7,114 bases of DNA from DATAMF01 sp964472565 (GTDB lineage Bacteria; Chloroflexota; Anaerolineae; Aggregatilineales; Aggregatilineaceae), in assembly GCA_964472565.1 (NCBI GenBank), contig CAYYNB010000244.1:1-7114 (forward strand), read 5' to 3'. How positions within the stretch are numbered: the first letter of the stretch is position 1; the number at the start of each line of letters is the position of its first letter. Below, one piece after another: positions 5,640 through 7,114 of this stretch. A program made the position numbers and the translations under genes. The notes beneath the pieces are model-generated. The model was not told the DNA's origin and did not search any database. It was given only the letters and a program-made list of their open reading frames with translations.

Positions 5640-7114
5640 ATGACTGAAGAACTGATTCTTACGGAAGTCAAAAATGCGCCCCAGCCACTGGAGCCGCTGA
5701 TCTACAATCTCGGCGCGCCGGGACGCACCGGGGCGATTCTGCCGAAGACGGATGTGCCCGAAGCCCCGCTGCCCGCCGATCTGCTGCGCAGCGATCTGGA
5801 TTTGCCTGAAGTCAGCGAAATGGATGTTGTGCGCCACTTTTTGCGCCTCAGCAAACTCAATTACTCCATTGATCAGGGCTTTTATCCGCTGGGGTCGTGT
5901 ACGATGAAGTACAACCCGAAACTGAATGAAGACATGGCGCGCCTGCCCGGATTCGCGCAGGTTCACCCGCTGCAAGACCCGGCGACAGTCCAGGGGGCGC
6001 TGCGCGTGATGTATGAAGTGCAGAACTGGCTGGCGGAGATCAGCGGCTTTAAGGGCGTGAGTTTGCAGCCTGCCGCTGGCGCGCATGGTGAATTCGCGGG
6101 GATTCTGATGATCCGCGCCTACCATGTGGCGAACGGCGACGCGCACCGCAAGAAGATCATCATTCCCGACAGCGCACACGGCACCAACCCCGCGACGACT
6201 TCGATGGCCGGGCTGGACGTGGTCGAGGTCAAGTCGGACGCCAACGGCGATGTGGACCTGGACGAACTGCGCAAGGTCTGCGGCGACGATCTGGCGGGCA
6301 TGATGATCACCGTCCCGAATACGCTCGGCGTGTTCGAGACACGCATCCAGGAGATCGCGGAGATCGTTCACGGCTGCGGCGGCCTGATGTATATGGATGG
6401 CGCGAATATGAACGCCATGCTGGGCATCGCCAAACCCGCCGAACTCGGCTTCGATGTGATGCACTACAACCTGCACAAAACCTTCAGCACCCCGCACGGC
6501 GGCGGTGGTCCCGGCAGCGGCCCGGTTGCCGTTGGGGACAAACTGTTACCGTTTTTGCCCGGCCCGATTGTGAGCATGCTCGAAGAGGGCGACGAGGAAA
6601 TCCCCCCGCTGTACGGCCTGACGATGCCCGCCAGGAGCATCGGATCGCTGAAAGCGTTCTGGGGCAACTTCGGGATGCTGGTCCGCGCGTTTACCTATAT
6701 GTCGATCTACGGCGGTGAAGGGCTGAAATCCGTCACGCAGCACGCGGTGTTGAATGCGAACTATATGCGCGCGCGGGTGAAGGGCGTCTATCCGATGCCG
6801 TTTGATCGCATCTGCGGCCACGAATTTGTGTGCCAGGGGCATTTTGCGGACGCGGAAGGCATTCACGCGCTGGATATTTCCAAGCGGCTGATGGATTATA
6901 ACTTCCACCCGCCGACCAACTACTTCCCGCTGATCGTGCCCGAAGCGCTGCTGATCGAGCCGACGGAAACGGAAAGCAAAGAGGCGTGTGATGCGTTTGT
7001 CGAGGCGCTGCTGGCGATAGCGAAAGAAGCGCACGAAAACCCCGATCTGCTGCACGAGGCTCCCCACACGACTCCGGTGGGGCGTGTGGATGATGTGCGC
7101 GCCGCGAAGCAGTT
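5640..7114 (+). CDS. gcvPB: Glycine dehydrogenase (decarboxylating) subunit 2, P-protein beta (3' end cut by window)
   Basis: The frame is open from ATG 5640 to the window end: 491 codons, near the normal family length, so only a few residues are missing. This subunit holds the PLP site. The Schiff-base lysine is K280 in LHKTFSTPHGGGGPG, following the family's glycine-rich pattern. Other family blocks are YPLGSCTMKYNPK (82-94), QPAAGAHGEFAG (143-154) and SAHGTNPATTSMAG (178-191), and the sequence runs out in TPVGRVDDVRAAKQ, typical of the C-terminus. The start has AAGGA (5628-5632), overlapping the gcvPA stop, seven bases before ATG. It pairs with GcvPA and works with GcvH; GcvT and lipoamide dehydrogenase must be encoded outside this window. 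No truncation, frameshift or missing catalytic residue is seen. Confidence 0.97.
   Translation, partial: MTEELILTEVKNAPQPLEPLIYNLGAPGRTGAILPKTDVPEAPLPADLLRSDLDLPEVSEMDVVRHFLRLSKLNYSIDQGFYPLGSCTMKYNPKLNEDMARLPGFAQVHPLQDPATVQGALRVMYEVQNWLAEISGFKGVSLQPAAGAHGEFAGILMIRAYHVANGDAHRKKIIIPDSAHGTNPATTSMAGLDVVEVKSDANGDVDLDELRKVCGDDLAGMMITVPNTLGVFETRIQEIAEIVHGCGGLMYMDGANMNAMLGIAKPAELGFDVMHYNLHKTFSTPHGGGGPGSGPVAVGDKLLPFLPGPIVSMLEEGDEEIPPLYGLTMPARSIGSLKAFWGNFGMLVRAFTYMSIYGGEGLKSVTQHAVLNANYMRARVKGVYPMPFDRICGHEFVCQGHFADAEGIHALDISKRLMDYNFHPPTNYFPLIVPEALLIEPTETESKEACDAFVEALLAIAKEAHENPDLLHEAPHTTPVGRVDDVRAAKQ

Overview
The window looks like a chromosomal piece of a moderately GC-rich bacterium. I infer Chloroflexota (Anaerolineae-like). 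The reasons are the split glycine decarboxylase (GcvPA plus GcvPB), a long bacterial WD40 propeller protein, a small Cupin_2 protein and the general style of the proteins. That placement is a judgement from the sequence, not a database result. There is no sign of phage, plasmid, transposase or CRISPR. Every complete gene ends in TAA or TAG, and tryptophan is always TGG.

Left half, minus strand (reading right to left from about 2760 to 1): a secreted or membrane-anchored protein made of 14 WD40 blades, a small cupin, and the N-terminal part of a major facilitator transporter that runs off the left edge. The transporter reading frame has a TGA at codon 7 after a good ribosome binding site, so it is broken, has a base error, or starts in an unusual way. 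It has its own promoter inside the 3' end of the cupin gene, with a perfect palindrome immediately downstream.

Middle (2759-3120): a 362-base divergent intergenic region. It holds a large interrupted inverted repeat upstream of the WD40 gene, a weak minus-strand -10 box, and a strong plus-strand promoter with a small palindrome over its -35 box.

Right half, plus strand: a 136-residue protein of unknown function, then a glycine-cleavage operon. The operon starts with a sigma70-type promoter inside the 3' end of the unknown gene. A tandem glycine riboswitch and an intrinsic terminator follow, then gcvH, a second strong terminator-like hairpin, gcvPA and gcvPB (only the last few codons are cut off by the window). 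GcvPA and GcvPB form the PLP-dependent decarboxylase, and GcvH carries the lipoyl arm that accepts the aminomethyl group. GcvT and the lipoamide dehydrogenase are not in the window. The layout predicts that glycine binding to the riboswitch lets transcription pass the first terminator, and that the gcvH-gcvPA hairpin then lowers expression of the decarboxylase genes relative to gcvH.

No wholly new multi-gene system is evident. The most interesting points are the riboswitch/terminator arrangement, the hairpin inside the operon, the 7+7 blade duplication in the WD40 protein, the early TGA in the transporter, and the two unexplained inverted repeats at minus-strand promoters.
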